A stretch of DNA of 64,000 nt from Acidisoma sp. L85 (GCF_009765865.1 NZ_LMUQ01000012.1:115446-179445); one strand, 5' to 3'. Shown: positions 52,626 to 61,988, counted from the first letter of the stretch. Numbers and translations: made by a program. Notes: generated by a model from the sequence alone, not told the origin.

Positions 52626-55600
52626 TTACTTCTCTCCGCTTGAAAGCATGAGCTGTCCCAACTGGACACGCGAACAGGGCTGCTCCTTTAGCGTTATATC
52701 TCCTGAGCTTCTAGCTTCCGCTAGATCGATTGGGTCATGATCAAAGCTAACTGCAATGCCGTTTAAGTCACCCTCTGAATCGTCGATAGCTTCTTTGGCC
52801 AAGCCCGGCATTATTCTTATTAGTCCGTTCTCCCCGTCAAAAGCGAGATCATCCGTCTTTCGTCGATAACCAAAAACGCTTCGCAGCCCGACAAGAACGT
52901 TGAGCTGCAACGTCTTGCGCCAAGTCAAGGTCGACCATTCCGAAATGGACCTCGCCACACTGCCCGCCGCGAGTTTTGATCCACTGCTGTTAAACGCGAG
53001 ACGGTATGTTCCAGTTTGTATAGGCAGTCTCGCGACAAGGCGCGCTTGCCCATGAACGTTCCACACGTAGACGCTATCCTCCGATCCCCCGACCGCGACT
53101 AGTCCTGCCGAGCTGAAACTGACCGTTTCGACGGGCGGTCCTCCAGCCTTTCGCAATTGCGCAGATAGCGATCTGCTGTGCATGTCCCAAACGGCGACCG
53201 ATCCGTCTCTGGCTCCAGAGACGAGTAAATCTCCGTCGTGGCTAAAGGAGACATCTGTGACTGTTCCAAAATGCGCTCGCGGCGTGAGCTCTTGTTTCAG
53301 CGAGTGAGGAAAAAGCGCGGCTGTATAGATTCGCCCGGTATAATCTCCCCAAGCGAGGGTATTACCGCGTGGACTGAACGCAACGCCGCCAACGTAACCG
53401 CTAGTTAACCCGGAATACTGGGGCTCCACCTGGCATGTGGGAACACGCCAAATCTTTATCAGGTTGCTGGGATCGGAAGCCGTCTCAGCCAACCCTACGC
53501 TCGCGACTTCTTTACTGTCCGGTGAAAAGGCCGCATACAGCACCCAATGCGGCCTATGGTCTACGCTACAAACGAAGCTCAAATCTCCACCTACGGCAAC
53601 CTTATAAAGTTTCGCGAAACCATCCTTGCCGCCACTCACAAAATACTTTCCGTCGGGGCTATAAACACCGATTTGTGTTTCGCGTGAGTCGTCGGAGTAA
53701 GTTCGAAACATCGGTCTAACATCGGACAACTTCCAGAGTCGGATAGCGCCGGACTCACTAGCCGTCAGCAGAAACTTTGTTGGTGAGTCGTTAGAAAAGG
53801 CAACTTGATTTACACGCTGATCATTTTTGTCAATGGTGCCCTTGTACGCAAGAGTTTGTCCATCGTACAAATGAACTGTACCATCCCATGAAGCTAACGC
53901 TAGCCAGTGGCCATCCGGCGAATAAAGTATCCTGTATCGCTTCTCCGGGGGCGCAAGTAAAACGGTTCCGACCTTCGCGACGCCTCCCGGTCCGACATCC
54001 CATACTTTGGTGGGTCCCATCACGCTCGCTACCGCCAAATGCATCCCGTCTGGGCTTAAGCTCAGGCCCACAATGTCAGAAATGCCGGCATCAAACCTGC
54101 TTATGACGGACCAGTCCGACGTGCGCCTTAGCACTATAGAGCCATCGTCACCTGCAGAAGCGAACAAAGCACCGCTAGTATTAAATGTGAGCGCGGTGGT
54201 CCACCGGCTATGATCTTGAAACGTAAGGGGGACAGCTCGTGGGCGGCTGAGATCGATGACCTCTACTTTTCCATCCTTCGTGGCAAGGACTATGAAATGA
54301 GACGTGGGATCTAACGCAGCGTCGGTGATGTTCTCCTCTCCAATACAAAAGGACTCCGCTGTCCGCGCTCGAAGGTCCCAGAGCAGGGCCTCCTCAGACG
54401 TATAAGATATGAGCAGCCGACGGTCGGGGCTGAACTGAACTCTATCGACCCTGCCAGGCCTATGTCCATGTAGATGTATAGGCTCTCCTCTATGGTTTGC
54501 TCGAAAAATCACGACCTCGCCATCTGTGTAGCCTGCGGCAACGAAGCGACCTTCTGGACTCACGGCAGCGGATGTTACGCCACGCGGAGCCTCCCAATGC
54601 TCAACCGGAAGAATAACAGCTGCATTGGAAATGCCCGCTATCGTCTTCACTTGCACGGCCTCGTCACTGTTGGCATCTGTCAAGCCAATCTGGTTGGTCA
54701 CCCATCTCCATTCACTAAAAGTCGCCAATTTTCCGGCTACGACGCTGGCATGTGCCGGCTCATAATGGGCCAGGAAGTCCTCCGCCCTAGCTAGTAATGC
54801 CAAGACTAAGTTGTGGTTTGCCTGCCGATAAGATTCTAGAGCAACGAGGCTAAGGATCGCGAAAGATATAGCCGCGACTATCGACACCTGCCTGATCCTA
54901 CGGTCGCGACGGGTTTGAAACTGTAGACGTCTGCTTTCGGTGTTCTCTCGCTCCGTCGCGCGACGGGCCGACGTTAGTACGTAGTCGTCCAGCTCTGGGG
55001 GGAACGCACCTGGATGGTTGCGAACTATTTGTTCGGCGATCGAAAGCGCCGTCCCTGCCTGCAGAAGATCGGAATCGGAATGACTATTCCGCCAGTCGCG
55101 CAAATCCGGCTCAATTTGTCTGCGCAAGCGGATGGCATCTGGCTGCAGTGCGGGACTCTCGATTGCGCGCTGCCAATTTCTGAGAAGGGCTTCGTGAGAA
55201 AGGCGAACGTCATTTTCGGTAGTAATGAGAAGTCGATTCTCGGTGAAGCTTTTCAGAAGCTCGGTCGCGGCTTGAGTCGTACAGATTGACGACCGAGGTG
55301 GCGTGCGGATGGTGAGCCGTCCGCGGTCGTCGATGTCGGCGACAAGAAACCGAAAAAGAGCGTCAAGTGTCGTTTGGCCTTCGGGTGACACCGAGGCAAA
55401 GATGGCATCCGCGTGAGCTGCGATGGCCCCTTCAAGGCCCCCCATAGAGTTATACGCGTCGTAGGTGAGCTGAGTGCCAACACGCAAGCGGAAAAGGCTT
55501 GCGAGCGTCATTTGAAGGAGAGGTAGCGCGTCATGGCCGCTGACCGCCGTCGTCACAACCTGAGCTAACGACTGTCCGTCTCGTTCCTCAAACGTCAGCC

Positions 55601-56906
55601 CAGCGGCGTAAGCCGGTCCCTTGACAATGTCGGCTATCTCACTTGGGCCGGGCGCGGGAAGGTCAAATAGCGCGCTTCGCCGCCGCAAGGCCAAAAATGC
55701 GGGCTCCGCCTGCAACTCCTGGTATCGATCCGCCCGAATCGAACCTATCAACCAAATGCACTCACTTTCAACCAGACCTAAGACGAACCGAGCTAAAATG
55801 GAGCAATCAGGGCTAGAGAGAATGGCCTCAAGCTGATCCAAATTGAGCAGGAGGCGTCCGACAGGTTGCCGGCCGCCGCTAAGCGGCGGAAGCGCTTCGG
55901 CAGCGCGCTCCAAAGCCCACCGAACTGACTGGACAGCGCTTTCCGCAGATCGACGAATCAGAGTCGCGAAGTTCCGCGGATTTGGCTGTGGGGTGTCGCC
56001 AAGCTCAGGGAGCGCCGTTTGCTCATACAAACGCTGGGCCAAACTTAATATCGGATCCTGTGCAGGTTCAAACAGCGCCTGTCTGAAAAAGTCAATTCCA
56101 GCAGTCCCACTGTTAACAAGAGCAGGAACGAGACCCGCACGCACCAAAGATGACTTCCCAGATCCACTTGGCCCCACGACTATTAGAACAGGAGCGTCGC
56201 GCTCCGCAGCTGCTATCAACTCAGCTAGCGACGCAGCGACCGCGAGAGACCGTCCGAAGAACACTGGGTTGTATGTTCCGTCATACGGCAGGAGCCCGGG
56301 ATAGGGAGAGCCGTCCTTATCGATGTTCCACGCGGGGCCGACTGGCACCAAAGCCCTGTCACGCACGAAGTCCTCGAGCATCTGTTGAATACGTTGCTCG
56401 AACTCATCCGACGACGCAAATCTCAAGTAGCCGCGGCGGTAGTGACCTTCCGAATCTCGGATCGTGCGGTTCCACCAGTCGTTAAGGGTCGAGTATTGCG
56501 CCTCATCGTCTCGAACGTTTTCAGCGCTAAATGTGACTGGCGCACTTTTCCGGTAGATAAAAACAGCAGGGGATCCATTTCGCTCTCCCAGCTGAATCGC
56601 GTCCTCAATCTCAAAGACTGTGCCGCTTTCGTAGGCGGAGCCATCGTCACGTCTAAACTGATCAAGCGCTAAAGGGCTGCCGACCCGTTTCCACAGAATT
56701 CCTACTACAACGTCAAATGCTGCCATACTCCCGATGGCCTGTTGAAAGCTTGTCACCGCCTCGAAATGTTTTCGCTCCCAGCGAACAACAACGAATTGAA
56801 GATGTCCTTTCCAAGCGGTGGACAGCCTCGCGACAACTCGTTCTACAATCTCCCGCTCCGGCCGCACATCTGAAGGTGACGAGATAAAAATTCTCAGTGT
56901 GCGCAT
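52626..56906 (-). CDS. DUF4062-STAND NTPase-WD40 protein
   Basis: 1426 residues. Residues 1-85 are DUF4062 (RIFISSPSDVRPEREIVERV, then FDVVVGILWKRVGSPL), a Rossmann-like domain thought to be an effector or adaptor. Residues about 200-600 are an nSTAND NTPase: PYPGLLPYDGTYNPVFFGRS, Walker A GPSGSGKSSLV (245-255), Walker B LLLNLDQLEAIL (352-363), SIRADRYQELQ (about 389-399). A hydrophobic helix (SIVAAISFAILSLVAL, about 675-690) suggests membrane attachment. From about 765 to the end are WD40 repeats (for example VAVWDMHSRS, VYVWNVHGQA), the likely ligand sensor. STAND proteins oligomerise on sensing, often phage components. It lies 32 bases after the beta-lactamase-fold gene and so is probably cotranscribed with it. 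Confidence 0.9.
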   Translation of the reverse strand: MRTLRIFISSPSDVRPEREIVERVVARLSTAWKGHLQFVVVRWERKHFEAVTSFQQAIGSMAAFDVVVGILWKRVGSPLALDQFRRDDGSAYESGTVFEIEDAIQLGERNGSPAVFIYRKSAPVTFSAENVRDDEAQYSTLNDWWNRTIRDSEGHYRRGYLRFASSDEFEQRIQQMLEDFVRDRALVPVGPAWNIDKDGSPYPGLLPYDGTYNPVFFGRSLAVAASLAELIAAAERDAPVLIVVGPSGSGKSSLVRAGLVPALVNSGTAGIDFFRQALFEPAQDPILSLAQRLYEQTALPELGDTPQPNPRNFATLIRRSAESAVQSVRWALERAAEALPPLSGGRQPVGRLLLNLDQLEAILSSPDCSILARFVLGLVESECIWLIGSIRADRYQELQAEPAFLALRRRSALFDLPAPGPSEIADIVKGPAYAAGLTFEERDGQSLAQVVTTAVSGHDALPLLQMTLASLFRLRVGTQLTYDAYNSMGGLEGAIAAHADAIFASVSPEGQTTLDALFRFLVADIDDRGRLTIRTPPRSSICTTQAATELLKSFTENRLLITTENDVRLSHEALLRNWQRAIESPALQPDAIRLRRQIEPDLRDWRNSHSDSDLLQAGTALSIAEQIVRNHPGAFPPELDDYVLTSARRATERENTESRRLQFQTRRDRRIRQVSIVAAISFAILSLVALESYRQANHNLVLALLARAEDFLAHYEPAHASVVAGKLATFSEWRWVTNQIGLTDANSDEAVQVKTIAGISNAAVILPVEHWEAPRGVTSAAVSPEGRFVAAGYTDGEVVIFRANHRGEPIHLHGHRPGRVDRVQFSPDRRLLISYTSEEALLWDLRARTAESFCIGEENITDAALDPTSHFIVLATKDGKVEVIDLSRPRAVPLTFQDHSRWTTALTFNTSGALFASAGDDGSIVLRRTSDWSVISRFDAGISDIVGLSLSPDGMHLAVASVMGPTKVWDVGPGGVAKVGTVLLAPPEKRYRILYSPDGHWLALASWDGTVHLYDGQTLAYKGTIDKNDQRVNQVAFSNDSPTKFLLTASESGAIRLWKLSDVRPMFRTYSDDSRETQIGVYSPDGKYFVSGGKDGFAKLYKVAVGGDLSFVCSVDHRPHWVLYAAFSPDSKEVASVGLAETASDPSNLIKIWRVPTCQVEPQYSGLTSGYVGGVAFSPRGNTLAWGDYTGRIYTAALFPHSLKQELTPRAHFGTVTDVSFSHDGDLLVSGARDGSVAVWDMHSRSLSAQLRKAGGPPVETVSFSSAGLVAVGGSEDSVYVWNVHGQARLVARLPIQTGTYRLAFNSSGSKLAAGSVARSISEWSTLTWRKTLQLNVLVGLRSVFGYRRKTDDLAFDGENGLIRIMPGLAKEAIDDSEGDLNGIAVSFDHDPIDLAEARSSGDITLKEQPCSRVQLGQLMLSSGEK

Positions 56907-56938
56907 TCGTTATTCCAATCGGCCTCCGTCAGACCATC

Positions 56939-58351
56939 CTACTGCGTTTTGGTTGATGTATATCTTTCTGTGATCTCCTGGATGAAGTCGCACTTCGGCA
57001 ATAGTCTACTTCCCGCGAAATCTACCTCGGAGATTTCACCTCCGGCGGACCGCTTGCAGGAAACTAGCTCTCCATAGTTGCCAAACCCGTTAGCGGTAAC
57101 CAATCTCGCGGTATCCACTCCGATGGGCTCGAGCTCGCTTGCATCCGACAGGGGGTTGGACTGCGTGGGAAATGCAACGACCACCTTACCTCCGATGGGT
57201 ACAAAATCGACTACACCCCAGGCACCCCACCATCTGCCCGACCACGCCGCCGCTCGTGGTGAAGGAATGCCGCCCTTCGCGAACCTAGCTAGTATCATGG
57301 CAATTCCTTCGGCCCATTCGAAAGCAGGACCATCAGTCGCATTTGTCAGGACGCTTATTGTAATGCCAGGCTCAATCAGTGCGAGTGTTTGCGTTATGTA
57401 TCCCTGAAATCCCCCTGAGTGGCCGAACCACGACCAACCGGCGACCGAGCCGGCCATCAGTCCGAGTCCGTAATAGCGCTCGACAGAAGTGTCTGCATCC
57501 CGCCAGTACCGATGCGACATTTCACGGCGACTCTCGATGGTGAGCCAGCTATTGCTGGAGGATGGAAACAGTCTCGAGAAAAACGTTGCTAGGTCGGCAG
57601 CAGTGCTGACGAATCCTGTCGCAGGCGCGAAAGCGTTCGTGCAACTGTCACCCCGCATGACGAGCCTTCCAACCTCTGGCAATCTAGGCGTGTGGCCACG
57701 TGCGAAGGGGACACCGAACGGCAGCGGTGCGTCGGGCGTGGTTTCGCTTAAGCCGGCAGGCTTGATGACTTCACGCATAATCCATTCATGATAACTCTCG
57801 CCGGTCACCGCTTCGATAACCAATCCAAGAAGTCCGTATCCGAGATTCGAGTATTTAAACCTGGTTGATGGATCAATTATCAGGCTTAGCAGAGCGTCAG
57901 TTCGGAGGACCTCTAAAGTGGGGAAAGGTCCGCGGTCGCTCCAATACGCCGGGTCAGCCCCATCGCGGACTATGCCTGCGCTGTGAGACAGGAGCTGGGA
58001 AATTTTAATCCGAGCAAGTTCGGCATTAACACCTCGAACAAAACGCCCTACGGCGTCGTCTAGTCGAAGAGCGCCTAGATCACACAGCTTCAGTAGACCG
58101 GCGGCCGTGAAGGACTTCGAATGAGACGCAACACGAAAGCGGTGCCGAGTTGTGAGCGGCGCTCCGCTTAACTGGTCAGAAACACCGAAGGCGCGCTCGC
58201 ATACAATTTCATCTCGGTACACTACCGCGGCAACGCAACCGGGCTGATCCCGTTGCCATCTTTGAAAATCCAGCCACTCGCAGGCGTATGTTAAGGCGGG
58301 CGCGAGCCAATCTGGTTTGCTATCGGCTGCTGCAATCCGATCATCGATCAT
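56939..58351 (-). CDS. Serine hydrolase, beta-lactamase (class C/PBP-like) fold
   Basis: 470 residues. The active-site Ser-x-x-Lys is ASHSKSF (Ser 76, Lys 79), the second motif is KYSNLGYG (Tyr 167, Asn 169), and the third is GHSGGFQG (His 311). The C-terminal 100 residues form an extra beta-rich domain, as in esterase/peptidase members of the family. There is no signal peptide, so unlike true beta-lactamases it is probably cytoplasmic. It lies immediately upstream of the STAND gene (32 bases) and downstream of the caspase-like gene (161 bases). Its substrate is unknown; an esterase or peptidase role in the cassette is inference. Confidence 0.88.
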   Translation of the reverse strand: MIDDRIAAADSKPDWLAPALTYACEWLDFQRWQRDQPGCVAAVVYRDEIVCERAFGVSDQLSGAPLTTRHRFRVASHSKSFTAAGLLKLCDLGALRLDDAVGRFVRGVNAELARIKISQLLSHSAGIVRDGADPAYWSDRGPFPTLEVLRTDALLSLIIDPSTRFKYSNLGYGLLGLVIEAVTGESYHEWIMREVIKPAGLSETTPDAPLPFGVPFARGHTPRLPEVGRLVMRGDSCTNAFAPATGFVSTAADLATFFSRLFPSSSNSWLTIESRREMSHRYWRDADTSVERYYGLGLMAGSVAGWSWFGHSGGFQGYITQTLALIEPGITISVLTNATDGPAFEWAEGIAMILARFAKGGIPSPRAAAWSGRWWGAWGVVDFVPIGGKVVVAFPTQSNPLSDASELEPIGVDTARLVTANGFGNYGELVSCKRSAGGEISEVDFAGSRLLPKCDFIQEITERYTSTKTQ

Positions 58352-58512
58352 ATTTACTAGCTATTTCGCCGGGAGGGTAAATAGCTTAACCCTCGACCGT
58401 TCGACTTGTAAGCGAGTGCAAGGGGCTCCGCCTAGGGCAACCATCACATTTCGTTCCCGTCCTTTGCTACATGGTCGGACAGTATATAGCGTCGAGTCAA
58501 GTTTGAGGCCAC

Positions 58513-59646
58513 CTACTTAGAAGCTTCCTGCGCCATTACTCTTCCGGGGGTTAAGGCCTGCAGTTTTGAGAGTTTTCTCATCCGCCCCAATGTGACGGAC
58601 GCAAAACAGATCAGCCAGAGGGCTAAAGGGAGAAAACACACGGAGGGCGGAATAGCTCTCAGCTTGATCAGGGTTGGCCATAACCACAGCTTGAGACGGC
58701 TGTCGACGTGAATGTGGTACGCTCTCAGAAGCAAGGGCAATTGATTTGGCCACAAGGAAGGTTGTTCGCGCTCTAGCGGAGCGTAATTAATTGCGCTTGG
58801 ATCAATATTCGCCCTACCACTGTGCGCGACAAGAGCAACACTGGCAGGGACAGACAGGACATCAGAGAAAGTATAGGGCCCACTCTCGCAAGCTTCGAGA
58901 AACACCAATGAGAACCGCATCTTGTACAGGGCGCTCGCGCGGGAAATAATCTTCCAAAACTGCACCTTGTCCGTACCCCGTGGCACGGCCCAGACAGGCT
59001 GTATCTCGCCGGATCCTGACCGCATCAGTTGGGCCAGAAGTTGCTCTGGTGTCGTGCGAGACAAATCTACATTCACGCGCGGCATAAGGGCCATCTGCGG
59101 TGTTCCGTGACTATTCGCAATCAATACGGCGTCGATAGAGTCCTTCCCAAAGAGGTTTCCTACTAAGTCCAGTGCGGTGCGGAATTGTTCAGGTCTCGAG
59201 AGGGGTGAGTTCGCAAACACACGGTCAGCGGAAGAGGGAATAGTCGGGAAGCTGCGAGTTTCTAAGCGCCCTTGTGACCCGTAAAGAACATTGTATTTGT
59301 GTTTCAGGGTTAGCGTATTTGTGAATACAACCAGGTCGGACTTCGAGAGAAGAGCGACCCTGTCTAGGTCCTGAATGTCCCTACGGACTACTAAGGGAAA
59401 ATGGTGTCCATCATCTGTAAGGCTCTTCGCGATGATTTTTGCGACATCTGTCGGACTCTGTCGAAGGGCAGCCAATAGATCCTTGTAGTTTGGAGAAGAA
59501 AGTGCCTGTTCCGGCGTCTCGTTGGCATAGTAAATCAGGACCCTGTGCCGCGGGCGCTGTTTGGCTATGTCCTGCGACCGCCCAGAGGCGACGGGGAAGG
59601 AAGCCAAGACAACCGCCAGCACGGCGATCGCAAGCTTCGAGACCAT
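58513..59646 (-). CDS. Secreted/membrane-anchored caspase-like protein
   Basis: 377 residues from ATG 59646; a GTG 12 codons upstream is in frame, but ATG gives a clean signal peptide (MVSKLAIAVLAVVLASFPVA). The core has the caspase-like/CHAT layout: VLIYYANETPEQAL, then VLIANSHGTPQ with His at about 180 and LVFLEACESGPYTF with Cys at about 253, each after a hydrophobic strand. A C-terminal TM helix (VCFLPLALWLICFASV, about 336-351) and a basic tail follow, so the catalytic domain would face the periplasm. I know of caspase-like defence proteases in the cytoplasm; an exported form is unusual. The protease class is inferred from two motifs only. Confidence 0.7.
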   Translation of the reverse strand: MVSKLAIAVLAVVLASFPVASGRSQDIAKQRPRHRVLIYYANETPEQALSSPNYKDLLAALRQSPTDVAKIIAKSLTDDGHHFPLVVRRDIQDLDRVALLSKSDLVVFTNTLTLKHKYNVLYGSQGRLETRSFPTIPSSADRVFANSPLSRPEQFRTALDLVGNLFGKDSIDAVLIANSHGTPQMALMPRVNVDLSRTTPEQLLAQLMRSGSGEIQPVWAVPRGTDKVQFWKIISRASALYKMRFSLVFLEACESGPYTFSDVLSVPASVALVAHSGRANIDPSAINYAPLEREQPSLWPNQLPLLLRAYHIHVDSRLKLWLWPTLIKLRAIPPSVCFLPLALWLICFASVTLGRMRKLSKLQALTPGRVMAQEASK

Positions 59647-59823
59647 ATAGGAACAACGTTTACTCAGCTTGCTATTGTCCACTGGATGCTGTTTTACGGC
59701 GTTTTAGGCTTCTCGTCGGCGTTCAACCGAAGAACGTACTGATTAGCATGCGGTCGGGTTGAGCTTTGGCGACGTTGCGGCGCCTCTGGATGGTCAGACG
59801 GCGCCGCCGCTTAGCGAAATGCT

Positions 59824-59985
59824 TCAGAGCCCTAAAGACGGGACTAGAAGACCACCACCTCCGGCTTGGCATTGTCTAAACTCGTCAGCCGAAGCGGGAT
59901 TCAGGCAGATCACCCCTATTCCGACGAGTGCCACCAACGCCGCTGCTATTCCAAAAAGTTTTCCGGTTTTTGTTAGCTTACGCAT
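59824..59985 (-). CDS. Small secreted peptide, 53 aa
   Basis: Not recognised. ATG at 59985 follows a strong GGGGAGG ribosome site, and the sequence starts MRKLTKTGKLFGIAAALVAL then VGIGVICLNPASADEF. This is a textbook signal peptide (Lys/Arg N-region, hydrophobic core, ASA cleavage site near residue 33). The mature peptide is only about 20 residues (EFRQCQAGGGGLLVPSLGL) with one Cys. It lies between the SLATT-type and caspase-like genes on the same strand, 177 bases before the latter. Its placement beside an exported protease makes a substrate, inhibitor or activator role possible, but this is speculation. Confidence 0.6.
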   Translation of the reverse strand: MRKLTKTGKLFGIAAALVALVGIGVICLNPASADEFRQCQAGGGGLLVPSLGL

Positions 59986-60305
59986 GGCAAACCTCCCCTG
60001 AGCAGACTGTCGCAGCCCTTTAACGGAGGAGGTCTAGTCTATTTCTTGCAGAAAAGCAATTAGCTATACACGGTGCGGGTAATGGGATAAGAAATTTAGT
60101 CGAGGTGTGTTAGCTGCGCGTTTAAGTTCGGTCTACCGATTTGGTGACGCTGTTGCGTCGATGTCGGCCATGTGGATCTACAGCTTTGCTTTAGAAATGT
60201 GGCCGTTCGCCTTGCGACAAGTCAGCATTTCACGAATAATGATTAGTGATCAGCTTCCTTTCTAAAGAGGTTTCATCGTGGACGGCACCGTTCTGGAGGC
60301 AGGGT
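59986..60305. other. Intergenic between SLATT-type gene and small secreted peptide
   Basis: About 320 bases, A+T-richer than the core genome. It probably contains the promoter of the small peptide on the minus strand; TTGCTT at about 60055 and TAGACT at about 60034 are possible boxes, but these are weak matches. No other gene is supported. Confidence 0.3.
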
Positions 60306-61208
60306 TTATGTTAACTCTGTCGGCTTTGCGAGCGCGGGGACCGACGGTGGGGACGGAATTGACTTGGTTAATCGCGCCACCCAGGCTGCATGTTCTGCCT
60401 CTAGCAGTGTCTCAGTCATTTCGACCAACGAACTGATATCATTGACCGCAGTCTCCTCAATTCGGGAGAGAGCAGCTGCCATCGCTGCGTAATTCGCCGC
60501 AAGAAATTGACGTCGATCCAAGAGACCATAGGCGGCGAATAGCCCGCCAAGGCTGGCGAGCACGGCAACCCACGGCGCTAGCCAGCCGTCGCGGAAGGTC
60601 GCCGCGGCGGCTCCTATGATTGTGCCAAGCAGCGCAGTGGCGACGATTGCCAGTCGCAAGTGACTAATAGAACGCTCGTGTCGCTGCTGGGCCACACGAA
60701 AAAAATCTTCGCGCTGTGCCCGAAGTCTGTTCTTCATATACCAGTCTCTAGTCATTGTCTCAGGTGGGCACCTTGCATCGTTACCTGACGCGGTATCAGT
60801 TAGAGGCGTGATGCCGCTCCGTGTCGCTTGGTCCGCGAGTTGCGCGCGCCGAGATACAAACGCTGCGACCGCGTCCGCCTGAGCGTAGGGTCCGAGCCGA
60901 GCTGCGAAGCGGAAACATTCGGATTTTATAGATTCTGCCGTCGCGCGGGCGCAGATCCAGTCTGCCTCACGATGGATATCCAACATGTCGCGCCCAAGCA
61001 CTGGCGTTGCCCCGGCCGCGGCTGCGGCCATGAAAGCCAGCACTCGACTTTCCCAGCCGTACGCACCGACTTGGCCAGCCGCGCAGCCGAGTATCGCGGC
61101 GGCACCCGCAGCTGCAAAGGCCGCAGTGTTCCAATGTTTGGAACTGGCTTGCAGCATCCGCGCCCGCTTTGCCCAGCCGCGATACTCATCCCAGGCCGTC
61201 TCGATCAT
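60306..61208 (-). CDS. SLATT-type (DUF4231-like) four-TM membrane protein
   Basis: 300 residues. Four hydrophobic helices fall in two pairs (about 27-45 and 54-72; 184-203 and 209-228). Before the second pair comes DWYMKNRLRAQREDFFRVAQ, the helix with conserved Tyr/Arg/Gln typical of SLATT domains. After it comes a cytoplasmic helix (DRRQFLAANYAAMAAALSRI). SLATT proteins are predicted pore-forming effectors in bacterial conflict systems, often beside nucleotide second-messenger enzymes. No cyclase is next to it here. It is upstream of and co-oriented with the caspase-like, serine hydrolase and STAND genes. Confidence 0.75.
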   Translation of the reverse strand: MIETAWDEYRGWAKRARMLQASSKHWNTAAFAAAGAAAILGCAAGQVGAYGWESRVLAFMAAAAAGATPVLGRDMLDIHREADWICARATAESIKSECFRFAARLGPYAQADAVAAFVSRRAQLADQATRSGITPLTDTASGNDARCPPETMTRDWYMKNRLRAQREDFFRVAQQRHERSISHLRLAIVATALLGTIIGAAAATFRDGWLAPWVAVLASLGGLFAAYGLLDRRQFLAANYAAMAAALSRIEETAVNDISSLVEMTETLLEAEHAAWVARLTKSIPSPPSVPALAKPTELT

Positions 61209-61639
61209 GGGCTGTCACCCTCCTTTACTGGAAGACTTTCTATGGTTTTATCCAATTTGAAGCGGCTTTCACAGATCTCCAGGCACCCGCCTTTAAATAG
61301 AACGTTGCTTTACGTTGCATCGGCCCGGCGTCCTCCACGGGTCTAGGCGATCACGATGCGGGCTGCAGATCAGCCGTTTGCAGTCATAGCCACTGCGGCT
61401 GTAGCTTCACTTCGTCGGACTGCAGGTCATTACTCGGAAGGGGCACTTTCTTTTTTCGGCTCGAGAGGAAGTCACAACCTGGATGTCCGTGCAAGTTGCA
61501 CGTTAGCGGAGCACAGGTGCGGGAATCGTTTATGACGCAGCCTGAACTTCGCGCCTCGTTTTTTTTGAGCAAGAGACAGAGAATTCTTGACCCTGCCGGC
61601 ACGCGAAGGCCGAGCGCGGTGCGTCCAGCGTTGTGCGAA

Positions 61640-61842
61640 TCAGTCCCTCGTCGCGATTCTGATGGACACAGCGTCGAAGAATACCAGCCGATAGACCGCT
61701 CGAGCAGGCGGCCCAGCCACGCTTCGATCTCGTCGAGCGCCGCGTCCGTCATCGCCCCGACGAGGTCGGGCGAGACTTAGAGAGACGAGACTTAGATAGA
61801 ATAGATTTCGCGCAGATGGCCGACGATCTCCCGGGCACTCAT
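61640..61842 (-). pseudogene. Decayed IS256-family transposase fragment
   Basis: On the minus strand MSAREIVGHLREIYSI is followed, after a short duplicated and stop-containing stretch (a CGAGACTTAGA direct repeat), by VSPDLVGAMTDAALDEIEAW. After a frameshift come RLVFFDAVSIRIATRDEG-like residues. This is the order of conserved segments in IS256 (Mutator-type) transposases (MSVREIQ.HL.E.YG, VSPDLIS..TD, YP.V.FDA..VKIRD). Only about 65 codons remain. It lies between the SLATT-type gene and the integrase. Confidence 0.7.
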
Positions 61843-61988
61843 GCCTGGAGCGCACCGATACGTGTTTCCCCGACGAGCGGACCTGAGAGCGAGCTAATTC
61901 AAACGGTCCTGTCTTCAGACACATCGTGGGTGAGACGCCAAACCACCTGACCGTCCTAATCCGAAAGATTGTTATTGAAGGTCCAACA

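Noticed and set aside
61384..61752. 122-codon minus-strand gene next to the integrase
   Set aside because: Its N-terminal part is the IS256 transposase segment in one frame; the rest is non-conserved sequence after a frameshift.
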